DNA from: Allosalinactinospora lopnorensis
GTDB taxonomy: Bacteria > Actinomycetota > Actinomycetes > Streptosporangiales > Streptosporangiaceae
Assembly: GCF_000981225.1 (NCBI RefSeq)
Contig: NZ_LAJC01000031.1
Coordinates: 1-59,818 of the forward strand
Reading direction: 5' to 3'
DNA: 59,818 nt
Position 1 is the first letter of the stretch. Each line of letters begins with the position of its first letter. The position numbers were made by a program, and so were the translations under genes. The notes beneath the pieces were generated by a model that saw nothing but the letters and a program-made list of their open reading frames with translations, did no database searches and was not told where the DNA came from. This document shows, piece after piece, positions 29,276-38,346 of the stretch.

Positions 29276-30367
29276 GTGGGTGGCGACCAGTCGGCGGTGA
29301 ACCGAGCGGAAAGCGCGAGCATGATGGGGGAAGTGCCGACGCTCTCCGCTGAGGACCTGCCCGATGGTGTGCTCGTCGCCGACCATCGCGGCAAGGTGGT
29401 CACCTTCAACAGGATGGCATCCCGGCTCATCCGCCTTTCCGCGGGGGTGGCACTGGGCCGCGATTTCCGCGACGTCCTGCCGCTGCATGACGCCGACGGC
29501 CGCGACTGGTGGAAGCACAGCGACCCCTACGGCGGGCTGCGGACCCGTACCCGGCAGCCCGAGCGGACCCTGTTCCTCGCCGATGGCCGCGAGATCCTGA
29601 TGGCCGCCCGCTATGTGCGGGACATCCCGTGCGGCGACGTCTGCCGGCTCGTGGTCACTCTGCGCGACGCCTCGTATCGCGCACGCGGCGAACGCAACCG
29701 CGCCGAGATCGTGTCCACGGTCGCGCACGAACTGCGGTCGCCCCTTACCAGCGTCAAAGGGTTCACAGCCACGCTGCTGGCCAAATGGGAGCGCCTCACC
29801 GAGAAGCAGAAGACCTTCATGCTTGAGACGGTCAATGCCGATGCCGACCGTGTCACGCGGCTGATCACCGAACTGCTCGACGTGTCGCGGATCGAAACCG
29901 GCCGTCTGGAGCTGCGCCGCCAGGTCGTCGACCTGCCCGAGTGCGCCCGCAGGGTCGTCTCCGGCCGGATCGCCGGGGGCGACCCCGAGGACCGCTTCCG
30001 GTTGGAGATGCACGGCCCGCTGCCCGAGATGTGGCTGGACGCCGACAAGCTCGAACAGATCATGGCGAACCTGGTGGAAAACGCCATGCGGCACGGCGCT
30101 GGTACTGTCACTATTGTGATTGAGCCGCACGAGGGAGGAGCAGCGGTGTCGGTGCGCGACGAAGGCAAGGGCATTGCCCCTGATGCCATTCCGCGCGTCT
30201 TCCGCCAGTTCTGGCGCACCAAGCGCCGTGGCGGCACCGGCCTGGGGCTGTTCATCGTCAAGGGCCTGATCGAGGCCCACGGCGGTGCGATCACGGTCGG
30301 GCGCGCCCCCAGCGGTGGTGCGGAGTTCCGATTTACCATGCCCGCCGGGGCCCCCGAGTTCGCCTGA
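29276..30367 (+). CDS. PAS-domain sensor histidine kinase
   Basis: A 363-aa soluble kinase. The PAS domain is at about 25-135 (DGVLVADHRGKVVTFNRMAS), the H-box STVAHELRSPLTSVKGF has the phosphoacceptor His151, and the HATPase_c domain shows the N-box IMANLVENAMRHG, VRDEGKGI (G1) and GTGLGLFIVKGL (G2). It has no membrane segment, so it should sense a cytoplasmic signal. Start: GTG 29276, five bases after GGGGAGG (29264-29270); the frame is open further upstream without a ribosome-binding site. No response regulator is adjacent, so it is an orphan here. A kinase between the SpoU gene and pheS is conserved in streptomycetes. Confidence 0.9.
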   Translation: MGGDQSAVNRAESASMMGEVPTLSAEDLPDGVLVADHRGKVVTFNRMASRLIRLSAGVALGRDFRDVLPLHDADGRDWWKHSDPYGGLRTRTRQPERTLFLADGREILMAARYVRDIPCGDVCRLVVTLRDASYRARGERNRAEIVSTVAHELRSPLTSVKGFTATLLAKWERLTEKQKTFMLETVNADADRVTRLITELLDVSRIETGRLELRRQVVDLPECARRVVSGRIAGGDPEDRFRLEMHGPLPEMWLDADKLEQIMANLVENAMRHGAGTVTIVIEPHEGGAAVSVRDEGKGIAPDAIPRVFRQFWRTKRRGGTGLGLFIVKGLIEAHGGAITVGRAPSGGAEFRFTMPAGAPEFA

Positions 30368-30492
30368 GCGGCGGGGCACCGGGAGCGGGCCTTTCCCAGC
30401 TTCCTTTCCTTGTCGGCTTGCGTCCGCCGCACCAGCGGCGGGCCGTAACGGCCGCTCCGCCGTGACGGGCGGGAGCGGCGAGGCAACCAACC

Positions 30493-31611
30493 ATGTCTGC
30501 ACCGAATAGTTCCTATGACCCGGTCGAGGTGACCCCCTTGCAGCCGGACGAGGTCGCCCGGATGCGGGAGGAGGCCCTCGCAGCCATCGCCGCGGCCGAT
30601 TCCCTGGAGAAGCTCAAAGAGGTCCGGATCGCGCACGCTGGTGACCGTTCGCCGCTGGCCCTGGCCAACCGGGAGATCGGCGCGCTCCCTCCGTCGGCCA
30701 GGGCCGAGGCGGGCAAGCGGGTCGGCGGCGCCCGGCGCGACGTCGCCGAAGCGCTCAAAGAGCGCCAGACGGTCCTGGAGGAGGAGCGTGACAACCGCGT
30801 CCTCGTCGAGGAGGCGGTCGACGTCACGCTGCCCTGGGACCGCGTCCCGCGGGGGGCGCGGCACCCGCTGACGACCGTCGCCGAGCGCATGACCGACATC
30901 TTCGTCGGCATGGGGTTCGAGGTGGCCGAGGGCCCTGAGACCGAGGCCGAATGGTTCAACTTCGACGCGCTGAACTTCCTCCCGGACCATCCGGCCCGCA
31001 CGATGCAGGACACGTTCTTCCTGGAGGCCCCCTCCGGGGGCGAGTCCGGCCTGGTGCTGCGTACGCACACCTCGCCGGTGCAGATCCGCGCGCTGCTCGA
31101 CCGGGAGCCCCCGGTCTATGTGGTGGCGCCGGGCAAGACCTTCCGCACCGACGAACTGGACGCCACGCACAGCCCGGTCTTCCACCAGCTGGAGGGACTG
31201 GTGGTGGACGAGGGCATCACCATGGCGCATCTGCGCGGTGCGATCGACGCCTTCGTGCACGGCATGTTCGGCGCGGACCTGCGGACCCGCTTCCGGCCGT
31301 CCTACTTCCCCTTCACCGAGCCGTCGGCCGAGGTGGACATGGAATGTTTCGTCTGCCGCGGCGCCTCGGTGGGCGACCCGGACGCCCCGTGCCGGACCTG
31401 CGGGTCCGAGGGGTGGATCGAGATCGGCGGCTGCGGTGTGGTGAATCCGCGTGTTCTCACCGCCGCCGGTGTGGACACCGGCCGCTACAGCGGCTGGGCG
31501 TTCGGCCTCGGCGTGGAGCGGACCCTGATGTTCGCCCACGGAGTGGAGGACATGCACGACATGGTCGAGGGCGACATCCGGTTCACCTCGGCGTTCGGGA
31601 TGGAGATCTGA
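30493..31611 (+). CDS. pheS: Phenylalanyl-tRNA synthetase alpha subunit
   Basis: A 372-aa catalytic subunit that forms an alpha2-beta2 enzyme with PheT. An N-terminal coiled coil (about 15-95) binds tRNA. Class II motifs follow: [41 protein letters not shown] (motif 2) and [13 protein letters not shown] (motif 3). A CxxC...CxxC pair (CFVCRG, CRTCGSE at about 286-306) could bind zinc, a trait of some bacterial PheS. Start ATG 30493. It ends in a TGATG overlap with pheT. Confidence 0.97.
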   Translation: MSAPNSSYDPVEVTPLQPDEVARMREEALAAIAAADSLEKLKEVRIAHAGDRSPLALANREIGALPPSARAEAGKRVGGARRDVAEALKERQTVLEEERDNRVLVEEAVDVTLPWDRVPRGARHPLTTVAERMTDIFVGMGFEVAEGPETEAEWFNFDALNFLPDHPARTMQDTFFLEAPSGGESGLVLRTHTSPVQIRALLDREPPVYVVAPGKTFRTDELDATHSPVFHQLEGLVVDEGITMAHLRGAIDAFVHGMFGADLRTRFRPSYFPFTEPSAEVDMECFVCRGASVGDPDAPCRTCGSEGWIEIGGCGVVNPRVLTAAGVDTGRYSGWAFGLGVERTLMFAHGVEDMHDMVEGDIRFTSAFGMEI

Positions 31612-34136
31612 TGCGCGTCCCTGTTTCCTGGCTCCGGGAGTACGTTGACCTGCCGGTCGACGTCACAGGTCGGGGCCTCGCCGCCAGGTTGATCGACGCC
31701 GGCCTGGAGGTCGAGACCGTCGACGAGGCGGGGGCCGACATCACGGGCCCGGTCGTGCTCGGACGGGTCCTCGCCATCGAGGAGCTCAGCGAGTTCAAGA
31801 AGCCCATCCGCTACTGCCGAGTGGACGTCGGCACGGCCAACGGAACCGGCGAGCCGCAGGGAATCGTCTGCGGCGCTCGGAACTTCGCCGAGGGCGACCT
31901 GGTGGTGGTTGCGCTGCCCGGGGCCGAACTCTCCGGCGGCTTCGCGATCGGCTCCCGCACGACCTACGGCAGACTCTCCGAGGGGATGATCTGCTCGGCG
32001 ACGGAGCTGGGGCTGTGGGAGGACCACGAAGGCATCGTGGTGCTGCCCGAAGGCACCGGCCAGCCCGGTGCGGAGGCCGTCGGCCTGCTCGGCCTGCGCG
32101 AGGAGGTCCTCGATATCGCGGTCACCCCGGATCGCGGCTACGCGCTGTCGATGCGCGGTGTGGCCCGCGACGCCGCCGCTGTGTACGGGGTGGGGTTCCG
32201 CGATCCGGCGGAGGTCGCGGCCATCGGTACTCCCGGTGCGGGATACCCGGCGACGGTGGCCGACCCGGAGATCTGCTCGCGCTACGTGCTCCACGGTGTC
32301 TCCGGCTTCGACCCCGATGCCGCGACCCCGCTGTGGATGAAGCGCCGCCTGGCCCTGACCGGCGTCCGCCCCATCTCGCTGGCGGTCGACGTCACCAACT
32401 ACGTGATGATGGAGCTCGGCCAGCCGCTGCACGCGTGGGACCGCGGCAAGCTGCGCGGGCCGATCGAGGTCCGGTTGGCCCGCAAGGGCGAGAAGCTGGA
32501 GACGCTGGACCACGTCAAGCGCACGCTGGACCCGGACGACATCCTGATCACGGACGAATCGGGTCCCATCAACATCGCCGGGGTCATGGGCGGCCTCGAA
32601 ACCGAGATCGACATGACCACCATCGATGTGGTCATCGAGGCCGCGCATTTCACCGCCACGCACATCGCGCGCGCATCGCGGCGGCACCAGCTCTCCTCGG
32701 AGTCCTCGCGCCGTTTCGAGCGCGGCGTCGACACCGAGTTGCAGGTCGCCGCCGCCACGCGCGCGGTCGCGCTGCTGGCCGAGTTCGGCGGTGCGGTCGT
32801 CGACGGCGGGTACACCCACGTCGACCTCAGTACGGCCCGGGAGTCCATCGCCATCGACGCGGACCACCCGGCCCGCGTGGCGGGGGCGGACTACCCCGCG
32901 GGAACCTCGGCCCGCTGGCTCCGGGAGGTCGGGTGCGAGGTTACCGAGGAGGCCTCCGGTGAGACGCTTCGGGTCACCCCGCCGCAGTGGCGCCCCGATC
33001 TCACCGACCCGAACGATCTCGCCGAGGAGGTCATCCGGCTTGAGGGGTACGGGGCCATCCCCTCGGTCCCGCCGCGCGCACCGGCGGGCCGCGGGCTCAC
33101 GGACAGCCAGCGGACGCGGCGAGCGGTGGGGCGCGCGCTCGCGGGAGCGGGCTTCGTCGAGGTGCTCAGCTATCCGTTCCTCGGCGAGCGGGACTTCGAC
33201 GGTCTGCAGCTGGCAGCCGGCGACCAGCGGCGCAGCACGCTGAAGCTGGCCAACCCGCTCAACGACGACGAGCCGCTGCTGCGGACGACGCTGCTGCCGG
33301 GACTGCTGAGGACGCTCGTCCGCAACGTCGGCCGGGGGTTCTCCGACGTAGCCCTCTTCGAGATGGGACTGGTTTACCTGCCCAAGCCGGACGCCCCGGA
33401 GCATGCGCCGATGCCGCCGGTGGACCGCGGCCCCACCGCGGAGGAGCTCGCCGCTCTGGAGGCCGCCGTCCCGCACCAGCCGCGCCGGGTGGCGGCTGTG
33501 CTGGCCGGCGACCGGGAACCCGCCGGCTGGTGGGGCAGGGGGCGCCCGGCGATCTGGGCCGATGCCATCGAGGCCGCGCGCGAGGTGGGGCGGGCCGCCG
33601 GAGTGGAATTGGCGGTCCAGGCCGATCAGCGCGCTCCGTGGCATCCCGGACGCTGCGCCGCGCTGTATGTTGTCAACAACGTTGTTGACAACATGGATGG
33701 TGGCGCGTCCAGGACTCTCGTCGGACACGCCGGTGAGCTGCATCCGAGGGTCATCCAGGCGTACGGGCTGCCGGCCCGCACCGTCGCGATGGAGGTCGAG
33801 CTCGACCAGCTCGAAGAGGCGCGTTCCGGCCTCCGCGCGCCCGAGGTCTCCACCTACCCTGTGGCGGCCCAGGACGTGGCCCTGGTGGTCGAGGAGTCGG
33901 TGCCCTCGGGCGAGGTCGAGCAGGCCCTCCGGGCCGGGGCCGGCGAGCTGCTGGAAAGCCTCCGGCTGTTCGATGTCTACACCGGAGAGCAGGTGGGCGG
34001 GGGGCGCAAGTCCCTTGCCTACAACCTGCGCTTCCGGGCGGGCGACCGGACATTGACGGTCGAGGAGACCACTGCCGCGCGTGATGCGGCGGTCGCCGCC
34101 GCGGCCGAGCGTACCGGGGCGGTCCTCCGCGGCTAG
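31611..34136 (+). CDS. pheT: Phenylalanyl-tRNA synthetase beta subunit, with palindrome-encoded insertion
   Basis: An 841-aa beta subunit. An EMAP/OB tRNA-binding domain (about 40-155; [20 protein letters not shown]) leads to B3/B4 editing, the B5 region ([20 protein letters not shown] is within B3/B4), a degenerate synthetase core and the C-terminal ferredoxin-like anticodon domain (about 745-841, [16 protein letters not shown]). ATG 31611 overlaps the pheS stop. At residues 686-695 the DNA is a perfect 28-bp AT-rich palindrome encoding VVNNVVDNM between GRCAALY and [15 protein letters not shown]. Related PheT proteins go almost directly from the GRCA stretch to VGHAGELHP, so about ten residues look inserted. 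The frame is intact. Confidence 0.96.
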   Translation: MRVPVSWLREYVDLPVDVTGRGLAARLIDAGLEVETVDEAGADITGPVVLGRVLAIEELSEFKKPIRYCRVDVGTANGTGEPQGIVCGARNFAEGDLVVVALPGAELSGGFAIGSRTTYGRLSEGMICSATELGLWEDHEGIVVLPEGTGQPGAEAVGLLGLREEVLDIAVTPDRGYALSMRGVARDAAAVYGVGFRDPAEVAAIGTPGAGYPATVADPEICSRYVLHGVSGFDPDAATPLWMKRRLALTGVRPISLAVDVTNYVMMELGQPLHAWDRGKLRGPIEVRLARKGEKLETLDHVKRTLDPDDILITDESGPINIAGVMGGLETEIDMTTIDVVIEAAHFTATHIARASRRHQLSSESSRRFERGVDTELQVAAATRAVALLAEFGGAVVDGGYTHVDLSTARESIAIDADHPARVAGADYPAGTSARWLREVGCEVTEEASGETLRVTPPQWRPDLTDPNDLAEEVIRLEGYGAIPSVPPRAPAGRGLTDSQRTRRAVGRALAGAGFVEVLSYPFLGERDFDGLQLAAGDQRRSTLKLANPLNDDEPLLRTTLLPGLLRTLVRNVGRGFSDVALFEMGLVYLPKPDAPEHAPMPPVDRGPTAEELAALEAAVPHQPRRVAAVLAGDREPAGWWGRGRPAIWADAIEAAREVGRAAGVELAVQADQRAPWHPGRCAALYVVNNVVDNMDGGASRTLVGHAGELHPRVIQAYGLPARTVAMEVELDQLEEARSGLRAPEVSTYPVAAQDVALVVEESVPSGEVEQALRAGAGELLESLRLFDVYTGEQVGGGRKSLAYNLRFRAGDRTLTVEETTAARDAAVAAAAERTGAVLRG
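33667..33694. repeat. Perfect 28-bp palindrome inside pheT
   Basis: ATGTTGTCAACAAC (33667-33680) followed by its exact reverse complement (33681-33694), with no loop. It is about 36 percent GC in a gene near 70 percent GC. It may be a regulator operator or a small palindromic element that entered the gene in frame. Confidence 0.85.
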
Positions 34137-34168
34137 ATTTCCGGGAGGTTGCCCCGGCGTACGGCGAG

Positions 34169-34206
34169 GGCCCTCGTTCCGCGGCAAAAGCCACGGAACG
34201 AGGGCC
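34169..34206 (+). terminator. Strong hairpin terminator after pheT
   Basis: GGCCCTCGTTCCG (34169-34181) pairs exactly with 34194-34206; inner GGC-AAAA-GCC extends the stem beyond one mismatch. It begins 33 bases after the pheT stop and is followed by GAGAAAAAACTTT. Confidence 0.75.
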
Positions 34207-34467
34207 GCGACGCGTCGCGAGGAGAAAAAACTTTCGACCGTTCTCCCAGGTGAGAGTAGGTTTCAAGACGGGCCTCCAGGGGGAAGGAGCATGATCCCTG
34301 TAAATCCGGGGACTATTTCTTGTTTCGTCTCTTGAACCCGGGCCCGGTGGGAACTTAGCCTGCAGTTACCTGCCGCGAACACGGGCTCCTAAGCCTTCGC
34401 GGAACAGCTGTTTCATTCGGCGTTTTTCTTGTTGCGTTCTCACGCACACTCGGCTCGGAGGTCGCTT
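34207..34467. other. Promoter region before the aminotransferase gene
   Basis: Together with the terminator this makes a 331-base gap. It contains a 14-bp palindrome (CGCGACG/CGTCGCG, near 34206-34219) and a 14-codon frame from ATG 34291 (MIPVNPGTISCFVS) preceded by GGAAGGAG, a possible but unproven leader peptide. No clear -35/-10 pair. Confidence 0.35.
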
Positions 34468-35775
34468 GTGACCGAAACAGTGGTTTCGTATGCGCGAAAA
34501 TCGATGGAGCAGCTGGAGCCCAGCCGCTTCTGGCATACGTTCTGCGACATGAATACCGTTGCCCAGGGGCCGAAGTTCGTGGTCTCCCGGGCCGAGGGAG
34601 CCTGGCTGTGGGACGACAGCGGTGACCGCTACCTCGATGGCACCGCCAGTCTCTGGTACTGCAATGTCGGCCATGGCCGCACTGAGATCGCCGACGCCGT
34701 TCACCGGCAGCTCAGCACGCTGGACGCCTATACCGTTTACGGGGATTTCGCCAACGCTCCCGCCCTGGAGCTCAGTGAGCGGTTGGCCTCCCACGCCCCG
34801 GTCGCCGACCCGCGGGTCATCCTTACCTGCGGGGGCGGCGAGTCCATCGACACCGCCGCCAAGCTCGCCCGCCAGTACTGGGCGGTACAGGGGCAGTCCG
34901 AGCGCGTCCATCTGATCAGCCGCACCGGCGGGTACCACGGCCTGCACGGGTTCGGGACCAGCATCATCGGCATGGAGCGGTTCCGCAGCGGCTACGGGCG
35001 GCTGATCGAGGACACCTCGGTGGTGCCGCACAACTCGCTCGAAGCGCTGGAAGAGGAGATCCTGCGCGTCGGGCCGGACCGCGTGGCCGCCTTCTTCGCC
35101 GAACCCGTCATCGGGGCCGGGGGGGTCCACGCCCCCGCCCCCGGTTACTTCGAGGGTGTGGCCGAGCTGTGCCGGCGGTACGGGATCCTCTTCGTCGTCG
35201 ACAGCGTCATCTGCGGGTTCGCGCGCATGGGCAACTGGTTCGGGATCGAGCGCTTCGGCGTGTGCCCCGACATGATCGTCTTCGCCAAGGGGGTCTCCAG
35301 CGGCTACCTCCCGCTCGGCGGGGTCATCGTGAGTGGGGCGATCGCCGAGCCGTTCTGGGACCGGCCCGGAAACCCGTTCGTCCACGGGACGACGTATGCC
35401 GGGCACCCCTCCTGCTGCGTGGCGGCCATGGCCAATCTGGACATCCTGGAGCGCGAGGACCTGTTCACCGTCTCCTTGGAGATCGAGACCCAACTCGACG
35501 CGGCGGTGCGCACCCTGGCCGATCACCCGCTGGTCGCCGAGGTCCGCTCCGGTGTCGGGGTGATGGCGGCCGTCGAGCTCACCGCGGAGGCTCTGGGGGA
35601 GCGCGGCATCACGACCGCGGAGATCTTCGCCGAGGCCCGGGCGCGTGGCGTGATCCTGCGGGCGATCCCCAATGCGCTGCTGATCTCACCGCCGCTGATC
35701 GTCACCTGGGAGCAGATCGACCACCTCGTCTCCACGCTGCGCTCAGCGCTGGACGCCGTGGCGCAGCGCCACTAG
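34468..35775 (+). CDS. Class III pyridoxal-phosphate aminotransferase
   Basis: A 435-aa fold-type I aminotransferase of the omega-amino-acid/diamine group. Motifs are GTASLWYCNVGHGR (about 55-68), GGESIDTAAKLAR, TGGYHGLHGF, the cofactor Asp in LFVVDSVICGF, and the Schiff-base Lys in VFAKGVSSGYLPLGG near 275. Such enzymes use putrescine, beta-alanine, 4-aminobutyrate or similar amines with pyruvate or 2-oxoglutarate. Start: GTG 34468 seven bases after CGGAGG. A MarR regulator and a PuuB-like oxidoreductase follow on the same strand, suggesting amine catabolism; the substrate is inference. Confidence 0.9.
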   Translation: MTETVVSYARKSMEQLEPSRFWHTFCDMNTVAQGPKFVVSRAEGAWLWDDSGDRYLDGTASLWYCNVGHGRTEIADAVHRQLSTLDAYTVYGDFANAPALELSERLASHAPVADPRVILTCGGGESIDTAAKLARQYWAVQGQSERVHLISRTGGYHGLHGFGTSIIGMERFRSGYGRLIEDTSVVPHNSLEALEEEILRVGPDRVAAFFAEPVIGAGGVHAPAPGYFEGVAELCRRYGILFVVDSVICGFARMGNWFGIERFGVCPDMIVFAKGVSSGYLPLGGVIVSGAIAEPFWDRPGNPFVHGTTYAGHPSCCVAAMANLDILEREDLFTVSLEIETQLDAAVRTLADHPLVAEVRSGVGVMAAVELTAEALGERGITTAEIFAEARARGVILRAIPNALLISPPLIVTWEQIDHLVSTLRSALDAVAQRH

Positions 35776-35901
35776 GAGCCGGGCACGAAAGGGAGCGACG
35801 GGGCTTGAAGGGAAGGGTCGGTGCCGCGGGACGGCGCCGGCCCTCTGCCGTTGGGCTGCGGCCTTCGCGGGACGGTCTCGGGGGCCCGCCGGTTTTTATC
35901 C

Positions 35902-35925
35902 AGCAAGATACTTCTTGCTAGTATC
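35902..35925. promoter_or_regulatory. Interleaved inverted repeats before the MarR gene (candidate operator)
   Basis: AGCAAG (35902-35907) with CTTGCT (35914-35919), and GATACT (35907-35912) with AGTATC (35920-35925). The AT-rich segment stands out and sits 32 bases before the MarR start, typical for MarR autoregulation. Confidence 0.6.
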
Positions 35926-35956
35926 GAAAGCCGGTTGATGAAGCGGGGCGGCGAGT

Positions 35957-36490
35957 ATGAGCGTTCAGGTCAATGGCGGGGAGAGCGTCGAGATCAGCGA
36001 CGACGATCTCATCACAGCGTGGGGTCTGTTCCACGAGGCGCTGAACACGACCGATCCGCTGCTGCTCCGCGGCATCGACCCCAGCGGGGACGACATGTCC
36101 GGCCCCTGGTTCGAGGTGCTGATCCGGCTGCAGCGTTCCCCCGACCACCGGCTGCCGATGAGTCGGCTCGCCCGCGAGGTTTCCCTGAGCAGCGGCGGTT
36201 TCACCAAACTGGCCGACCGGCTGGAGGCCAAGGGATATCTCAAACGCCAGGCCTGCCCCGCCGACCGGCGCGTCGTCTACGCCGCCCTCACCCCTGAGGG
36301 CCGGGAACTGGCCGAACACGCTCGTTCCCGGCACGTCGCCCTGCTGCGTGAACACGTGCTCGGCGTGCTCGGCCTCGACGGGGTCCACCGGCTCGCGGAG
36401 CTGGCCCGGACGCTGCGCGACAGCTCCACGCCGGCGGCCGGCCCGGAGAACGCGCGCCGAGCGGTCCCGGTACCAGGTAAGTTGACCTGA
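35957..36490 (+). CDS. MarR-family transcriptional regulator
   Basis: A 177-aa winged-helix regulator. The core reads WFEVLIRLQRSPDHRLPMSR, then LAREVSLSSGGFTKLADRLE (recognition helix) and GYLKRQACPADRRVVYAALT (wing, with the conserved DxR pair). MarR proteins bind as dimers to short palindromes and respond to small molecules. Start ATG 35957. An interleaved inverted-repeat site lies just upstream. It stands between the aminotransferase and the FAD oxidoreductase, so it probably controls them; the ligand could be an amine or its aldehyde product. Confidence 0.92.
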   Translation: MSVQVNGGESVEISDDDLITAWGLFHEALNTTDPLLLRGIDPSGDDMSGPWFEVLIRLQRSPDHRLPMSRLAREVSLSSGGFTKLADRLEAKGYLKRQACPADRRVVYAALTPEGRELAEHARSRHVALLREHVLGVLGLDGVHRLAELARTLRDSSTPAAGPENARRAVPVPGKLT

Positions 36491-36690
36491 GTCGAAGGGC
36501 GACGGGCCGGTGCGTCAAGCAATGGCCGGGTGCGGTGTGAAAAGCCCGGAGTGCGCCGGTTCGTGACCCCGGATACGCCCGCGAGAAAACGTCCGTGAAC
36601 CGGCGGTGCCATGCCGGAGGGCACGGGCGGCCGGATGGTCGCGGTGCGGGATGAGAGCGGCAGCGTCGGACCAGTCGGGGAGCCTTCCGG

Positions 36691-38133
36691 ATGAAACTCT
36701 TTGCCAGTGCCGCCGAAATGCGTGTCGTTCCCCGATCGACGGAATTTCGCAATGGGGGCATTTCCTTCTGGTACCGCGAGATCGGTTTTCCCGAGCGACG
36801 TTCCACTCTGTCCGGAACCGTCGATTACGACATCTGTATCGTCGGCGGCGGGTACACCGGACTGTGGACCGCCTATTATCTGAAGAAGGCCGACCCCGGG
36901 CTGCGCGTCGCGCTCCTGGAACGCGAATTCTCCGGATTCGGCGCTTCGGGACGCAACGGCGGTTGGCTGTCCGCGGAGTTCGCCGGCTCGCGCGAACGCT
37001 GCGCGCGGCTGCGCGGCAAGGGAGCGATGATCGCGCTGCAGCGCGCCATGATGAATTCCGTCGACGAGGTCATGGGTGTCGCCGAAGACGAGGGGATCGA
37101 CGCCGACATCGTCAAGGGGGGAATGCGCGTCGTCGCCACCAATCCGGCGCAGCGGACCCGTCTGCAGAACGAGGTCGCCTACCTGCAGGAATGGGGCTAC
37201 TGGCCAGAGGACGTCTACCTGCTGGAGCACTCGCACGCGCCGCGGCTGCAGGTGGACGGGGCGGTCGTCGCCGCGCACAGCCCGCACGCCGCCCGTGTCC
37301 AGCCGGCCAAGCTCGCCGTCGGGCTGGCGAAGGTGGTCGAGGGCTTGGGTGTGGACATCTTCGAGAACACCGCCGTCACCGCGATCCACCCGCGCAGCCC
37401 GACCACCCGGCCGATGGCGGTCACCGAGCACGGCGCGGTCCGCGCCGATCACGTCATCCGGGCCACCGAGGGGTTCACCGCGGACCTGTCCGGCCAGCGG
37501 CGCGAGTGGCTGCCGATGAACAGCTCCATGATCGTGACGGAGCCGCTCACGGCCGACATGTGGCGGCACATCGGCTGGGAGAGGCGCGAGGTCCTGGGGG
37601 ATGCGGCGCACGCCTACATCTACGCGCAGCGCACGGCCGATGACCGCATCGCGATCGGTGGACGGGGGATGCCCTACCGCTTCGGTTCGGCCCACGACAA
37701 CAACGGCACCACCCAGCCGCAGACCATAGCCGAGCTGTGGCGCGTGCTGGCGCGGTTGTTCCCGGTGGCCTCCGAGGTCCCGATCGTCCACGCCTGGTCC
37801 GGGGTGCTCGGCGTGCCGCGCGACTGGTGTCCCAGCGTCCACCTGGACCGCGACACCGGCCTGGGCTGGGCCGGCGGTTACGTGGGCAGCGGCGTCACCA
37901 CGTCCAACCTCGCCGGGCGGACCCTGCGCGACCTCGTGCTGGGGCGCGACTCCGAGCTGACCCGGCTGCCCTGGGTGGGCCGGCGGCCCCGGGGGTGGGA
38001 GCCCGAACCGCTGCGCTGGATCGGAACCCAGGTCGTTCACGGCCTCTACCGGACCGCCGATCGCCGCGAATCCGACCGGGTGTCGCACACCTCCCGTCTT
38101 GCGGGGATCGCCGGCAGAATCGCCGGCCGGTAG
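36691..38133 (+). CDS. FAD-dependent amine oxidoreductase (DAO family, PuuB-like)
   Basis: A 480-aa oxidoreductase of the D-amino-acid-oxidase superfamily. The dinucleotide motif is YDICIVGGGYTGLWTAYYLK near 45-64. FGASGRNGGW, typical of PuuB-like enzymes and glycine/sarcosine oxidase relatives, follows near 88, and the C-terminal FAD region has GWAGGYVGSGVTTSNLAGR. PuuB oxidises gamma-glutamylputrescine in E. coli. An N-terminal extension of about 35 residues precedes the core. With the class III aminotransferase two genes upstream it suggests polyamine or amine breakdown, though no glutamylpolyamine synthetase is in the window. Confidence 0.88.
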   Translation: MKLFASAAEMRVVPRSTEFRNGGISFWYREIGFPERRSTLSGTVDYDICIVGGGYTGLWTAYYLKKADPGLRVALLEREFSGFGASGRNGGWLSAEFAGSRERCARLRGKGAMIALQRAMMNSVDEVMGVAEDEGIDADIVKGGMRVVATNPAQRTRLQNEVAYLQEWGYWPEDVYLLEHSHAPRLQVDGAVVAAHSPHAARVQPAKLAVGLAKVVEGLGVDIFENTAVTAIHPRSPTTRPMAVTEHGAVRADHVIRATEGFTADLSGQRREWLPMNSSMIVTEPLTADMWRHIGWERREVLGDAAHAYIYAQRTADDRIAIGGRGMPYRFGSAHDNNGTTQPQTIAELWRVLARLFPVASEVPIVHAWSGVLGVPRDWCPSVHLDRDTGLGWAGGYVGSGVTTSNLAGRTLRDLVLGRDSELTRLPWVGRRPRGWEPEPLRWIGTQVVHGLYRTADRRESDRVSHTSRLAGIAGRIAGR

Positions 38134-38270
38134 CGAGGCCGCCCGCGGTGTGCCCGCCAAGCGGCGGGGAGCGGTGGCCCGGCATGCCCCTGCTGTGACG
38201 CGGTGTGCCTCCCGGACGGCGGCAAGGGGAGGGGCAACGGAACGGTGGGCGACGGCTTCACGTATATAGG

Positions 38271-38296
38271 TTGCATACTCTTGCATTAGAGTGCAT
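38271..38296 (+). promoter_or_regulatory. Three phased ARG-box half-sites before argC
   Basis: TTGCAT at 38271 and 38281 and GTGCAT at 38291 repeat at exactly ten-base spacing, one helical turn. ACTCT/AGAGT flank the middle copy. A TATATA at 38263-38268 may be the -10 box, so bound ArgR would block the promoter. Such TGCAT-based boxes are the known ArgR target type in actinomycetes. Confidence 0.7.
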
Positions 38297-38346
38297 GATG
38301 GTTCAAGTAGTGTTCCGCGTACGGGAGAGCACGGGGAGACGGAGCA

